Shown here: one piece after another, positions 53,502 to 63,716 of the stretch
How the letters are laid out: each line of letters begins with the position of its first letter
Numbering within the stretch: the stretch's first letter is position 1
NCBI GenBank assembly: GCA_002099365.1
Contig: MSED01000005.1
Coordinates: 1,426,001-1,490,000 of the forward strand
DNA from: Phialophora verrucosa
Lineage: Eukaryota > Ascomycota > Eurotiomycetes > Chaetothyriales > Herpotrichiellaceae
DNA: 64,000 nt
Direction: 5' to 3'
The notes under the pieces: model-generated
The model's input: only the letters and a program-made list of their open reading frames with translations
Told to the model about the DNA's origin: nothing
Database searches by the model: none
Made by a program: the position numbers and the translations under genes

Positions 53502-54050
53502 ATGGCCCGCTGGTTCAGTGTGCTCCAATTAGCGATCCTGTTCCTCACGCCCGCGATATCGGCAAATCCAATCGCCGACTGCCTCCATAGCAATCCGACC
53601 ACTTCCGCCGCCACAATCCAGCGCTACAATGCGACGGGGTCGGCATCTCAGATGAATATCCTCAGCGGAAGGAGTGTTTCTGATCTCCTCAACGCGCGGC
53701 AAGCGTCCTGTCCCGACCCGTCGACAAACTCATTATGCAAGCCGAACTTCTGTTTCATTTATCAGCAGAACGCCGACGGCACCGCGTGGGCAACATGCTG
53801 TCCCATAGGCTGGGTGCTTTCGCTCAATTCAGCCGACTGGAGTACGCAGAAATGTATGCTCAACGGGGTCTCCGAGCCGCCGCTGCGGCCGGTGAGCTGC
53901 GGCGGGAGCATTAATGGCGCCACGGGGACTTTTTCAGGATGGGCATGCGTCTATTCAAATCAGGACATCAACGGAGCTGCACGGACAAGGCAGTCGGCTG
54001 TGCTCATCGCAGCACTGACTCTCTCTTGGATCGGGATGTGGTGCTTCTGA
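53502..54050 (+). CDS. Small cysteine-rich secreted protein, probably GPI-anchored
   Basis: 182 residues from ATG 53502 (context ACCATGGCC). A signal peptide spans residues 1 to about 21 (MARWFSVLQLAILFLTPAIS). The mature part has nine Cys (C-PDPSTNSLCKPNFC, then CCPIGW and later single Cys) and one or two N-glycosylation sequons (NATGS). The C-terminus has a small-residue patch (NGAARTRQ) followed by a hydrophobic tail, AVLIAALTLSWIGMWCF, as for a GPI-anchor signal. It is likely a plasma-membrane or cell-wall protein. Family unknown to me. An in-frame upstream ATG at 53292 directly follows the PsuG-PsuK stop and is not preferred because it would bury the signal peptide. Confidence 0.65.
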   Translation: MARWFSVLQLAILFLTPAISANPIADCLHSNPTTSAATIQRYNATGSASQMNILSGRSVSDLLNARQASCPDPSTNSLCKPNFCFIYQQNADGTAWATCCPIGWVLSLNSADWSTQKCMLNGVSEPPLRPVSCGGSINGATGTFSGWACVYSNQDINGAARTRQSAVLIAALTLSWIGMWCF

Positions 54051-55016
54051 CGCCCCTTGGGCACTCATCTCCGCCCGAAGGGGCCGGCATAGTGGGAAAG
54101 GTGCAGCAGGCTACCCACCTCCACGGAGTGGATTTTTGCGACCTACGCACGACGCGCACCATCGACATGGCTACGAGGTGCAGATACCGATGGCCTTGTT
54201 GGGACTTGTGTGCATGAACAATGGAGAATGTGAATGCCCGCATACCGCGCGTCCTTTTGCCAATCACGATACCCATGACCCACGAACTCGATGCCTCTAC
54301 AACAAGTAGGACAAGCCACGAGATTCGTACTCGCCTATGTAGTGAAAGATTCAGCACCACACTTGCCCTTCTTTGGTCCCATTTCCTGTGTCTGATTGCA
54401 AATCGAGAAGCGGGTTGCTGCAGCCGGTCCACTTCGATCGCCCACCCCTCGGCGACCTCGGGCTCTACGTAGATAATTCCTCCTTCATCCGCGTTCCAGC
54501 CCGCCAAGACATGGTCATCCGTCGAGACAGGTGATGGTCCCCTGGCGAATCACCGGCCCGCACCGTCTCACTTCGAGGCTTTGAAGCCCGCGCTCAGATG
54601 GCACCGGCATGTTTCATCATGACTCGGACACTGCTCCCTTGCGTCAGAGACGCGGTCCCCGAGAGGCAATGAATCGAGTGAATGAGTGAATGAATATATC
54701 TCTCGACATTAGTGATGGTGAGAGAGAGTAGAATTAATATGATATTGGCCATCCTGATCATTAATCGTCGCACACCGTCTTTGATATAGAGTCGTTCCGG
54801 GAGCCCTCGTCCCTCCCTGTATCAGCCCAGGTTCCAGTCCAAGGGCCAGTAATACCTCACGACAACAACAATACAACAATCCTCGGAGCGAAGAAGACAA
54901 GCCCTCACCCTTCATCCTCGCTAGACGACTCCCAGTCCCTCATACGCTACAGTACAGTACAGCACAGCGCTCTATCACCTCTCCCGCTCCAACATCACCT
55001 CGGTGCCTCCCCCAGG
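54051..55016. other. Intergenic with a weak coding-like minus-strand fragment
   Basis: About 970 bases. On the minus strand around 54535-54380 a frame reads STDDHVLAGWNADEGGIIYV and AEGWAIEVDRLQQPASRFAI, more protein-like than chance, directly after a stop. No start, splice sites or other exons could be found. The right end is CT- and A-rich leader-like DNA before the small CxxC gene. Confidence 0.3.
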
Positions 55017-55476
55017 ATGTGCATGAAAAGGACATGTCCCACCTGTCGTAAGTCCTTGGGTGGGAGACACTGTCAGGCCCCAACATCCAGTATACACACT
55101 ATCATTGTCCCCCCTCCCCCCGCCCCTTGATGTTGACGTTGACATTGGACGTTCCGGTCCTCGCTTTCCCCCCTTCCCCCTTCCCCCTTCCTCCTTCCCC
55201 TCCCGTGGCGTGCGGTCGGTGGGTAGGTTGAAACGCTTGGGCCTGCCCTCAAGATGAACAACGAACGATCTTCCTCATACCGTTTTACCTTTTTCTTCAC
55301 CGCTAACTTGTTCCGTCGGATCGTGCGCAGAGAAGATAACGTGGTGGGGATGCGGGCGACATATCCCGGGGGTCATGGACTCGATTCCCGAAGCTAGTCG
55401 GTGTACGTGCAAGCCGATGGTCGAGGTGGACGGGAAGGTATATCCGCCGAAGCAGGGGCAGGGGCATCCGGGATAG
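55017..55476 (+). CDS. Small conserved CxxC protein (58 residues), two exons
   Basis: Exon 1 at 55017-55047 encodes MCMKRTCPTC. A 283-base intron follows (GTAAGT donor at 55048, GCTAAC branch about 25 bases before the acceptor GTGCGCAG at 55330). Exon 2 at 55331-55476 continues QKITWWGCGRHIPGVMDSIP, EASRCTCKPMVEVDGKVYPP and ends KQGQGHPG. Cys pairs (CPTC, WWGC, CTC) suggest a zinc-binding microprotein. It strongly resembles a family of tiny ascomycete proteins of the form MC...CPTC.K.TWWGCG.H...VMD..P...WCTC.P. Function unknown. It is easily missed because exon 1 is only 31 bases and the intron is long and pyrimidine-rich. Confidence 0.72.
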
Positions 55477-55906
55477 GCAATTGAATGGAATTCGGGGGGA
55501 AGGAAGAAACCACAAGGGAGACGAGGCAGCGTCAGCGGGAAGTGGGACATGGATAAGGGTCAATAAGTCACCGTGAGATGAGACATGAAAGGGGGATTAA
55601 GGTGAGAAGGGGAAAGATAGACGAGGGAGAGAGGAGGGACGAAGAGCTGGCCAGGTCACGCCAGGCCAGGCAAGCCAGCCAGGCCAGTGTCTTGCAGCCA
55701 CGTGGCCGAGGAGACTATGTCGTGGGATCAGTTCAGACCCGACAAAACCTTGTGTGTCAGAGACTGTCACATTCGAGAGCAAACAGGGGGATGGAACGGA
55801 AGATGTACTGTGCACGCACGTGTATTCCGTGTGCGAGTCTCACAACGCTTTTGGGTGGTTCGGCCCCCTCTTCCCTTTCCCCTTGCCATCGCTCCGCTCG
55901 CTCGGC
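55477..55906. other. 3' spacer between convergent genes
   Basis: 430 bases between the CxxC gene and the SDR gene stops. It contains a CCAGGCCAGG/CAAGCCAGCCAGG direct-repeat patch near 55650-55685. No gene is supported. Confidence 0.45.
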
Positions 55907-56779
55907 TCACGTGAAGATGATGCCTCCGTCAATGACCAGCGTCTGCCCAGTCACAAACTCGGCGTCCTTCGAACACATGAACCCGCCGACCACCCTGCCC
56001 ACATCGTCGGGCACGCTGACTCGCCCCAGGGCCGTCAACTCGGAGCTATACTTCTTGACCGTCTCGCCCCTGGGCCGGCCCTCGATCTCGCCGAGCTTCT
56101 CGTCAATCAGGTCCCACATCGCGGTGCCCACGATCCCGGGCGCATACGCGTTCACGTTGATTTTGTGCTTCGCCACCTCCATGGCGAACACCTGCGTCAA
56201 GCCGCGCACCGCCCACTTCGACGCGCTGTAGTGCGAGAGGAGAGGGAAGGGCTTGAACGCCACGATGCTGGCGCACCCCAGGATCTTGTACCCGCTGCTC
56301 CCCTCTTCCACGGGCCCCTGCTTGATCATCTGCTTCGCTGCATGGGTATAGCAGAGCCAGACGCCGAAGAAGTTCACCTCAAACATTTTGTGCACGTCGT
56401 CGTCGCTGATTTCGAGTGCGGGCGCAACCTGGGCGATACCCGCGTTCGCTACCATCACGGTGAGGGGCCCGAGTTTCTCGACCGACTCTTGTATCAGGTT
56501 CTGCACCTCGGAGGAGGAGGTCACGTCGGCGACGACGCCGATGGCCGTGCCTTGGCCATGCGTGCTGTTGAGCTCGGAGACGAGTTTGTCGATGCCCGCC
56601 TTGTTGGCGGCGACGTCGTTGACGGTGACCTTGTAGCCTTCCTGGGCGAGGCGGCGGACGATGGATTCACCTCTGGGGAAACGACGTGATTAGTGGTGTT
56701 GAGGCGGTGTTTGAGGGCTGTGGTGGGGGACTCACATGCCGCGGGAGGAGCCCGTGACGATGGCTGTTCGTTTGGCCAT
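55907..56779 (-). CDS. Short-chain dehydrogenase/reductase (diacetyl/acetoin reductase-like)
   Basis: Two exons, 56779-56736 and 56672-55907, with a 63-base intron (GTGAGTCC...TTTCCCCAG) lying inside the cofactor motif, giving 269 residues. The Rossmann glycine motif is TGSSRGIGES (about 9-18), followed by DV near 66 and NAG in VMVANAGIAQ. The catalytic triad is visible: Ser in GCASIVAFKPFP, then YSASK with Tyr and Lys. APGIVGTAMWDLIDEKLGE and FVTGQTLVIDGG close the fold. The tail and length fit classical SDRs of the acetoin/diacetyl (BudC-like) group; the substrate is inferred weakly. NAD(P)H-dependent, probably cytosolic. Confidence 0.88.
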
Positions 56780-57567
56780 TTGTGACGCCGACTATGCTGT
56801 CTGGAAGTGGTTTACTATGCGGAGGAGGGGACCTGATTTTCGTTGATTGACTTTGAGCTGGCTGCGTGCTGAGGGGCTACGAATGGTCTGCAAACCCAGC
56901 CCACCAAGCCTCTGCTCTTTCAACATATATAGCCCCATCATGCCGGGTTCGCTCGCTCAGGTAATCCCGAGGTTGGGAGGTCTCCTCTCCGGACACGCGG
57001 ATCGTCGTGATAACTCCATCCGCGTCGGTCGCCCGGTTGCCTGCGCGCAGTGGTTTGGGGGTGGAGAAACGACGTGCGTGAGCACAAGCGGGCGAGGAGA
57101 AATCCAGCACGTACGGAGGACGTATGGAGAGGTGAGAATGCGGGGCAATACGTATCGAATGCATCTCGGGCGGGAATATTCCGAGACCGGTACGTACTGG
57201 CTTGACTTCGGCGAAGCTTGCTGCACAGCTGCCCGGTAAGTGGCACGCTCCTGGTGTAGCGTGTGCGTTTGACGGGGAGAGTTATCGTGGAGTATGAGTT
57301 CTGGGGGTATTACGGTAACCTGATTGTCTTTGCACGGAGGCCCGCTCGTGACTCGCTTCGGTGTGATTGAACCGAAAATCGCTTCCACCGATCCGGAACA
57401 GAAGGTTTGCGTTGAACCGTAGTCTTCTGACATGGATCACCGAAGGTTGTGTGTAAAGAGGACTGAAGCAACAGACTCGAGTCTGCAGGTGGTTGCTGGG
57501 CCAGCATCTCAATCACGCTGCGCATGTGGATGGCCACTTGACGATGCTTTGACTTGTAGCATCGGTT
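56780..57567. other. Intergenic, nothing recognised
   Basis: About 790 bases between the SDR start and the RMT2 stop. Frames up to 158 codons overlap on both strands but have no domain support. The left part is expected to hold the SDR promoter. Confidence 0.45.
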
Positions 57568-58773
57568 TCAATCCAAAAACTTGCAAACTGGCAGACGATA
57601 CTTATCGACCTTCCAGTACTTCCGACGGATTCCTTCCCACTCTTGGTCAAGATCGGGAAGGCGTACGTCAGTCCATGTCACGTCAAAGCCAGCTTCGAAC
57701 AAGTCAAATTCCACAACTTTCTGGTAGACATCGTAGCTGGTCTGTCTATCAGCGCCCATGCCGTTGAAGAAGGACCATCGCCCGTCCTGGCTCAGCAAGC
57801 TTATGACGTGCTCGGAGAAGAAGTCGCGGAAGGCACTGTAGGACTCGGCAAAGGTATCGAAGTAGATGGCGTCGAAAGTTTCACCTTCTGTAGCGAGTCG
57901 AGGAAGTATGTCCTGCCATTTCCCGCGGTGCACAACCACATTGGGCTGCTCCATCCACCCTTTGCTGCGCATATCGTCGATGACATCGGGGTGCGCTTCG
58001 ATGATGTGATGGCTTGCTGGCCCGTTGGCGTGACCCTGGACGTTTGTGTCAAAGATGCCCATGCCAAAGCCAATATTTAATATCTTGAGGCCGGGCCGTG
58101 TCAGAAGGGCGTCGACGGATTGCCGCATAATATCACTTTCCCAGCTCATCATAACACCATTCTTTTCCGAGTCCAGGAGTCTGCCGTCGTTTAGAGATAG
58201 GGCGGATGAGAGGTACCTGGAGCTGGTGACGTCGCCGTGCTCAGTGCTAGACTGCTGGGCATCTGCTGCAGCTTGAACTGAATCTCCTCCGCTGACCTCG
58301 TCGCCGTTGCTGCCACCACCATCCTCGTCCTCGTCTTCCAACTCCTGGTATTCTTCGAGTCTGCTGAGTATCATCTCCGCACGCACACCTGCATCGACCA
58401 TCACCTGATAGAGCTCCTGCAAGCCTAACCGATACGCCATGCACCCTGGTGTCTCGTCGTTCTTGTCCAGCTGGTTCCAGATGGCGCCATTTTCGAGCAG
58501 GAACTTGGCCACCTGAATACCGCTTTGTTCGCCGTGCTGGTTTCCGCCAGAGCCGCTGTCCGGTTCCAAGTTACTGGAGGTGACGGCAGCATGCAGCGGT
58601 GTGAAGCCTGTCGCAGGGTCCTGAACATCGACAGCTTTGCATTCTGGGAATGAATATTGATCAATACACTTCCCTAGCAATTGTATGTCGTGGTCCGTCG
58701 CGGCTTTGATGATTTCTTTTATGCCGTCATCCGTCGTGCGCCTGTTGGTCTCTAGTGACGGACTGTCGGCCAT
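57568..58773 (-). CDS. RMT2: Protein arginine N-methyltransferase 2
   Basis: Single exon, 401 residues. The N-terminal half has ankyrin-like repeats (DPATGFTPLHAAVTSSNLE, VAKFLLENGAIWNQLDKNDE). An acidic Glu/Asp/Gly linker follows (about 147-175). The SAM-binding methyltransferase domain starts with VMMSWESDIMRQSVDALLT and LKILNIGFGMGIFDTNVQ. It then has HHIIEAHPDVIDDMRSKGW, IYFDTFAESYSAFRDFFSEH and SFFNGMGADRQTSYDVYQK, all hallmarks of Rmt2. In yeast this enzyme delta-N-methylates arginine of ribosomal protein L12, in cytosol and nucleus. Length and domain order agree with the family. Confidence 0.93.
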   Translation of the reverse strand: MADSPSLETNRRTTDDGIKEIIKAATDHDIQLLGKCIDQYSFPECKAVDVQDPATGFTPLHAAVTSSNLEPDSGSGGNQHGEQSGIQVAKFLLENGAIWNQLDKNDETPGCMAYRLGLQELYQVMVDAGVRAEMILSRLEEYQELEDEDEDGGGSNGDEVSGGDSVQAAADAQQSSTEHGDVTSSRYLSSALSLNDGRLLDSEKNGVMMSWESDIMRQSVDALLTRPGLKILNIGFGMGIFDTNVQGHANGPASHHIIEAHPDVIDDMRSKGWMEQPNVVVHRGKWQDILPRLATEGETFDAIYFDTFAESYSAFRDFFSEHVISLLSQDGRWSFFNGMGADRQTSYDVYQKVVEFDLFEAGFDVTWTDVRLPDLDQEWEGIRRKYWKVDKYRLPVCKFLD

Positions 58774-59630
58774 TATTCGCGATGGTCCAGAGCATTCAGC
58801 AGCAAATCACCATTTTCTCTTCCATCATTCTCTCGCCCTCTTCCGTTCACTTCTTGGTGATCCAAAAATGAATCCCCCAAACCGGATTAGCGTGCCGCCC
58901 CGGAACGGAGGAAGAGTAACTCCGAGATCGGGCCAAGCCCAATTAATCCGGGCGCAGAAATCGCCATCGGCTTGCAGACGAACTTCAAACTAACCTCAGC
59001 TGGCCTTTGACTCGCTTTCTGAGACCTTGCAGCCTCAATTTCATCGACGATGGCCGCAATCGACATCAAGGGCCCCTTTCAGACTTAGAATACAGCAGGA
59101 CCACCCTGGGGACGATACTGCATTCGGGAGCTCATTTCGCCGTCATCGATTCGTGCGAGACGGCGAAGATTTCGCTTTGACCGCGTGGTTGGCAGGACAT
59201 CGCCCTCGAGCTTTTCCAGGACGAGGAACCCGAGTTCACTTTCCCTGGAAACATGAGGGCGCCTCCATCCAAACCATGGTTTTTCGTGTCATCAAACCGT
59301 GATGCAGAGTTCCTGGACGTGGTAAGGGCTTCAATCGAATCTGTTACTAGCCGCGGTGGTAGCTGTGGAAGCTTTTCAACCCGAATTTCAACCCAGGCGG
59401 CCATTGGCATCATCGTATGTTAGGATTGCACTTGCAATAGTCAACCACTGTTTGCCTTTGCAACACTGCTCTACTGCGGCTTTCCTGCTTAAGAGCAGCG
59501 GGTCTGCCGCACTGAGGCTGAGAACCAACACAAACACCCTCCAACCACAACGTCCATCAGGGCCCTTGTTGGGCTCCTGCTTCATTTTCTTCAACCTTGG
59601 TACTACAGAACATACGCTTACCGCAAAGAA
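58774..59630. other. Divergent promoter region of RMT2 and the 1361-residue protein
   Basis: 857 bases between facing-apart starts. Small frames (up to 125 codons) overlap and show no domains. A run of about 100 bases before 59631 is CT/CA-rich leader-like DNA. Confidence 0.45.
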
Positions 59631-62600
59631 ATGGGCAAGCCGAAAGGCAAAGGCCCGAGATTGGCGAGCAATGAGAATTTGCACGACATGGCCACTGAGG
59701 CTCTTCCTTCGGCGAGGCCTGGAAGCCCGTTGAGAGCTGCCGACGGCCACAACGTCGACGGCTGGGCGGATGAGGACATCAGAACTTATAACGAACTTCT
59801 TACCGAAAGAGCAAAGTTAGAAAAGGAAAAAAACGAATTGGAACATAAATCGTCCCGGCATCAGACCCAGAGGGCGCTCCTTGATGAGAACGCGACAGCA
59901 CTTGATAGTCTCTTCAAAGCCCACCTGGGAGGTGATTTCAAGTTTACCGGCTGGGGAAAATGCTGCCTGGATTTCGATGAAGCATGCGATGAGGAAGCTG
60001 GGAAGAATGACTTCCCCTGCAAACACGAACTATGCACGCGGGCAAAGACAAAGGGCGTCTCGTGGATGGAGATGGACACGATCAAGTACTACCATGCAAG
60101 AATCGTGTCGGAGAAATCGCAGCGAATGCAGAGCGCACTACGAAAACAGAGGGATGTCGAGTTGCTTCGTGTCAAAAAGGACGACGAAGAAGAGGCAGCA
60201 TTGAGAGCTCGGCGGAACGCTATCCTGGACAAGGCCACGCGCAGCAATCAGATCCCTGCCCAACCAAGCAAAACTGACAAAGGGAGTGCGTCGGATACGC
60301 CGGCACTAGACATCCTGCCAATGGCTTCCAAGGATTTCCTGCTTGATCCCAAGAACAGTGCAATCCTTGAGGCTGCGAAGGAAAACGAGCATATCGTACG
60401 GAGAATACGGGGAAGGCTGGATAAAATCAGACACGACGTGAACGCAGGCAGAGTCTCGCCTGCAGACGCCCGGGTGAAGTTGGATCAAGCCAATTCAGAG
60501 ATGGCCGAAGCAGAGCGCAAGAACAACGAGTTCAGGCAGATGATCCTCGATGCAGAACCTGCTCTTTCACAGCTCCATCAACCCACCGCTCCGGCATCCG
60601 GCACAAACACAACCGTACCAGCCAGTCTCACGACCGTACTGGAAAATACCTTGGCATCTTCAAACCCGAGCTCGTTTTCTCAGGCTTTGAGCGTTATGAA
60701 GGGTTTCTTCAGCGCGTCTGATCCCCAGGATGTGCAAACCGCCATCACAGATCTGCGCAGTGTGCTCGAGCTCAACGGGCCTATGAGCCCCGTGCTGAAA
60801 AAGTCCTTCAATGCTCTCGAGGACATGCTTTCCAAGCCGAATGCCACAGGCTTCACTGTTGATGTCACCACCAGTGATGGCAAGACTACAACGTGTAATA
60901 ACGTGGTAGAGGTCATGATGAACCTCCGGCTGAAAATGCAAGGCTCTGATAAGCCTTCTACCGCCGCCGATCCCGAGCTGAATCTCGACGAAGACACAAT
61001 CAAAGCCAACCTGGAATGCATAAAGGTCGAAGATGCGGCGAAGAAAGAGATGATCAAGGTCGCGGAACGAATGGCAGACGATACTGTCGAAAATGTTACT
61101 ACGGCGCTCAAGAAGATCAAAGCAAAAGCTACACTGAAATCGCCAATTCCGCCATTATCAGACATTGTTCTTGATGATGTGATCACTGATATCCTTTTCC
61201 GCCGTTCGCTCAAGGCCCTAGTGGTCGAAGCTGGGGCCGGCACAAGTTCTGCGCAGCAACTTTCCGCAAAGCTCACCACCCTCATCGTTACTGCTGCGCG
61301 AAACAAGCCCGACAAATTCCTCCCAACGTTAAACGTCGTGAAGGCCTACATGGGCATGATGAAGAAGGAGCCGCCACAAGTCTTCCGTGAGGCTCTGTCA
61401 AAGGTGAATGACTCGATGCCAAAGTTCGTCGCAGCACATGAGGAGAAGCTGAAAAAGGGCGCGGCAGCTACAAAAGCCACGTCTTCAGCTTCTGCGCCGG
61501 CGCTCACCTTCCCCCCAGAGAAACCCGACCAGGCGATCGAGACCAGCTTTCTCGTCGAAGGCCACCTCATAAGCCCCTTGGACTTCCAAGGACTCTTCAA
61601 CTTCTTGAAAACCACGTCAGCGAGAGATCCCAAGAAGCTCCGGGCCCGCATTACCGAATACTACCATAGAAACCTTGAAGAGGGCATCTGGGACGTATTG
61701 CGGATGGTGCTGATCGCTCAGACGTGGGACAAATTCTTCTGGATGGATTTCGACAAGGAGAAGACATTCTACACTGAGTACCTGCGATTCGCGACTGCGA
61801 CACCGGAGCCGAAGCTCCCCGATAACCTCTTGCAATTCCAAGAGCTGGGCTTGTGTCCTGGAAGGGCTGCTATCCTCCTAGCTCAACGTATCACTTTGCG
61901 GTATAGGGAGAACTTTGACATAGGGTTCCAGATGATGTTGGACTTGAAAACTTTCGTAGGGGTTGGGGCCGGCAGCAACGAAGACTGGGTCCGTACCTTC
62001 AGTTTCATTGCAGAATCTGTCGCAGATCTTTTCGGCCTGCTGAACAGCTCATTACTCTGCCATGCTTCGATCGAAATTTCACTCATGGCCGTCGACATTC
62101 TAGCCTTCATCTGCACATTTGTGCTCGGGTCTATGAGCGGCAGCAAAGCAAAGGCGAATCTGCGCCACATCGAGAAGTTTCTCTTCCACACTTTGCTGGT
62201 CGATATGGACAGTCGTACTCCGAAGTACCAGCGGATTCAGGGTGCGTTGTCTCGATTCTATCTCATGTGTGAAGATGCGTCGGCGTGCAGGTGTCTACCA
62301 GACCATAGCTGCCAGGCGCGATTCTCTTCTTTCGCTAAAGAGAAACTGAGCTCACTTGTTCCCGCGCCGCTGAGGCTACACAAGTCAGACAAAGAACGTC
62401 CAGAGGACGATCCTTCTTCCCCTTTCTTCCAGACATCCTCCGGCCTGCCGCGAGATGCTCACCTTAAACTCATGATTGGAGCTTACTGGGACATGGCCCA
62501 AACCCTCACGCCGCACCTGAAATGTATAGCAGCCAAGAAGAAGTGTAGCTGCACCGAGGGCGACCAGGAATTCAGCGAAGAGCTCCAAGTTCTGAAGAAC

Positions 62601-63716
62601 ACCCTCGACGCCGATTTCGCGAAGCTGACTGCCATACAAGCTGAGGGGAAACCTGCTTCGGAAAGCCACTGGGGAACGCTCGAGAGAAGTGCCTTCCTTC
62701 TACAAGAGCGCCCCTTGACCTGGCCAGGCAATCAAAAGCGGCTGAAAGCATTGCGCTCGAAGGCCGGAAACTCTCGTTTCGCAGAGCTTTTACCTCCTGA
62801 AGGGAACAGCTCAGGATCGCGGCGGGCAGCCCCAGAGCCTGAACCAACCAGCGCTGCTGCAACTACACGCCATATTAATCTGAAGAAAGTCCCAGTCAGT
62901 GTTCCAAGCATTCGGAACAATGTCTCAAGCACTCCATCCGAGAAAGGAAATCTCGAAAAAGATACGATAGAGGTCTCTTCTAGCCAGCAGATCGGCGCAC
63001 CTCGCATGCCCGAGAGCGAAAAACAGCAACGACAAGAAAGCAGACCCGCTCCTCGCTCTAACCCTGAAGACGAGGACAACGGAGACTCCGAAACTTGGCC
63101 CATGACCGATCGCGAACTCGAACTCCGCAAGCAGCTGCTCGCATTCACCGATTGTGTCGATAAAATGCATTCCATTGCAAACATTCAGCAGCCCGCACTC
63201 AAATTCAACCAACACGTGCTCGACGGCGTGGCATGGCAGATCGAAGACACACTCATCGGACACGTCGAAATGGCCTTGCTCATCGCCAAGGCACAGGAAT
63301 ACCATGGATTGAAGGCCTGGATCGAGTACTACTACAAGAACACGATGCTGACGCCCCTGGAAGAGAGTTTCAGTGTCAACGGAGGAGGAAGCAGTGGTAC
63401 AGGTGCAGGCATGACTGATTCGGAGAGGCAGGCCAAGGCGGCCATGACACTCGAGTACATTGCCAAGGTGACTGAGAATGCGAGGAGGGCACAGAAACAG
63501 ACACCGAAACAGACACAATCACAGGCCGGCAAGCAGAAGCAAGCTGCAGCAAGAACATCTCCCACGGTGGGGACCTCGGGTTCCACCTCCAACTCGGCCG
63601 TCGTCCAGCAGGCCGAGCAGGTGGTCGCGGACGTGGAGAACCTGGGCCGCAACTTTATCCAGCAGATGCAAATCGTCTCTGGGCGCAAGAAGCGCATACC
63701 CAGGAGAAAACGGTGA
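59631..63716 (+). CDS. Large single-exon protein of unknown function (1361 residues)
   Basis: One uninterrupted frame of 1361 codons, start context GAAATGGGC. Layout: basic N-terminus (MGKPKGKGPR); coiled coil at about 45-85 (NELLTERAKLEKEKNELEHK); a Cys-rich patch at about 105-140 (GWGKCCLDFDEACDEEAG, then CKHELC) that could bind zinc; a second coiled coil at about 165-190 and one at 250-310. A long, mostly helical region spans 330-900, with FKTTSARDPKKLRARITEYY-type segments and a hydrophobic stretch near 810-840. Two more Cys clusters follow at about 880-900 (CEDASACRCLPDHSC) and 965-980 (CIAAKKKCSC). The C-terminal 270 residues are disordered and end in a basic RKKRIPRRKR that looks like a nuclear signal. 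I recognise no family. Codon usage looks native. The absence of introns over 4 kb is notable. Confidence 0.75.
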   Translation: MGKPKGKGPRLASNENLHDMATEALPSARPGSPLRAADGHNVDGWADEDIRTYNELLTERAKLEKEKNELEHKSSRHQTQRALLDENATALDSLFKAHLGGDFKFTGWGKCCLDFDEACDEEAGKNDFPCKHELCTRAKTKGVSWMEMDTIKYYHARIVSEKSQRMQSALRKQRDVELLRVKKDDEEEAALRARRNAILDKATRSNQIPAQPSKTDKGSASDTPALDILPMASKDFLLDPKNSAILEAAKENEHIVRRIRGRLDKIRHDVNAGRVSPADARVKLDQANSEMAEAERKNNEFRQMILDAEPALSQLHQPTAPASGTNTTVPASLTTVLENTLASSNPSSFSQALSVMKGFFSASDPQDVQTAITDLRSVLELNGPMSPVLKKSFNALEDMLSKPNATGFTVDVTTSDGKTTTCNNVVEVMMNLRLKMQGSDKPSTAADPELNLDEDTIKANLECIKVEDAAKKEMIKVAERMADDTVENVTTALKKIKAKATLKSPIPPLSDIVLDDVITDILFRRSLKALVVEAGAGTSSAQQLSAKLTTLIVTAARNKPDKFLPTLNVVKAYMGMMKKEPPQVFREALSKVNDSMPKFVAAHEEKLKKGAAATKATSSASAPALTFPPEKPDQAIETSFLVEGHLISPLDFQGLFNFLKTTSARDPKKLRARITEYYHRNLEEGIWDVLRMVLIAQTWDKFFWMDFDKEKTFYTEYLRFATATPEPKLPDNLLQFQELGLCPGRAAILLAQRITLRYRENFDIGFQMMLDLKTFVGVGAGSNEDWVRTFSFIAESVADLFGLLNSSLLCHASIEISLMAVDILAFICTFVLGSMSGSKAKANLRHIEKFLFHTLLVDMDSRTPKYQRIQGALSRFYLMCEDASACRCLPDHSCQARFSSFAKEKLSSLVPAPLRLHKSDKERPEDDPSSPFFQTSSGLPRDAHLKLMIGAYWDMAQTLTPHLKCIAAKKKCSCTEGDQEFSEELQVLKNTLDADFAKLTAIQAEGKPASESHWGTLERSAFLLQERPLTWPGNQKRLKALRSKAGNSRFAELLPPEGNSSGSRRAAPEPEPTSAAATTRHINLKKVPVSVPSIRNNVSSTPSEKGNLEKDTIEVSSSQQIGAPRMPESEKQQRQESRPAPRSNPEDEDNGDSETWPMTDRELELRKQLLAFTDCVDKMHSIANIQQPALKFNQHVLDGVAWQIEDTLIGHVEMALLIAKAQEYHGLKAWIEYYYKNTMLTPLEESFSVNGGGSSGTGAGMTDSERQAKAAMTLEYIAKVTENARRAQKQTPKQTQSQAGKQKQAAARTSPTVGTSGSTSNSAVVQQAEQVVADVENLGRNFIQQMQIVSGRKKRIPRRKR

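Noticed and set aside
54380..54535. Minus-strand coding-like fragment containing GWNADEG and VDRLQQPASRF
   Set aside because: Recalls carboxylesterase tails, but a stop lies directly upstream, no exon partners or start were found, and one short motif is not enough to call a gene.
55578..56689. Long plus-strand frames (up to 311 codons) over the SDR gene
   Set aside because: They are antisense shadows of the SDR coding sequence; catalytic motifs are on the minus strand.
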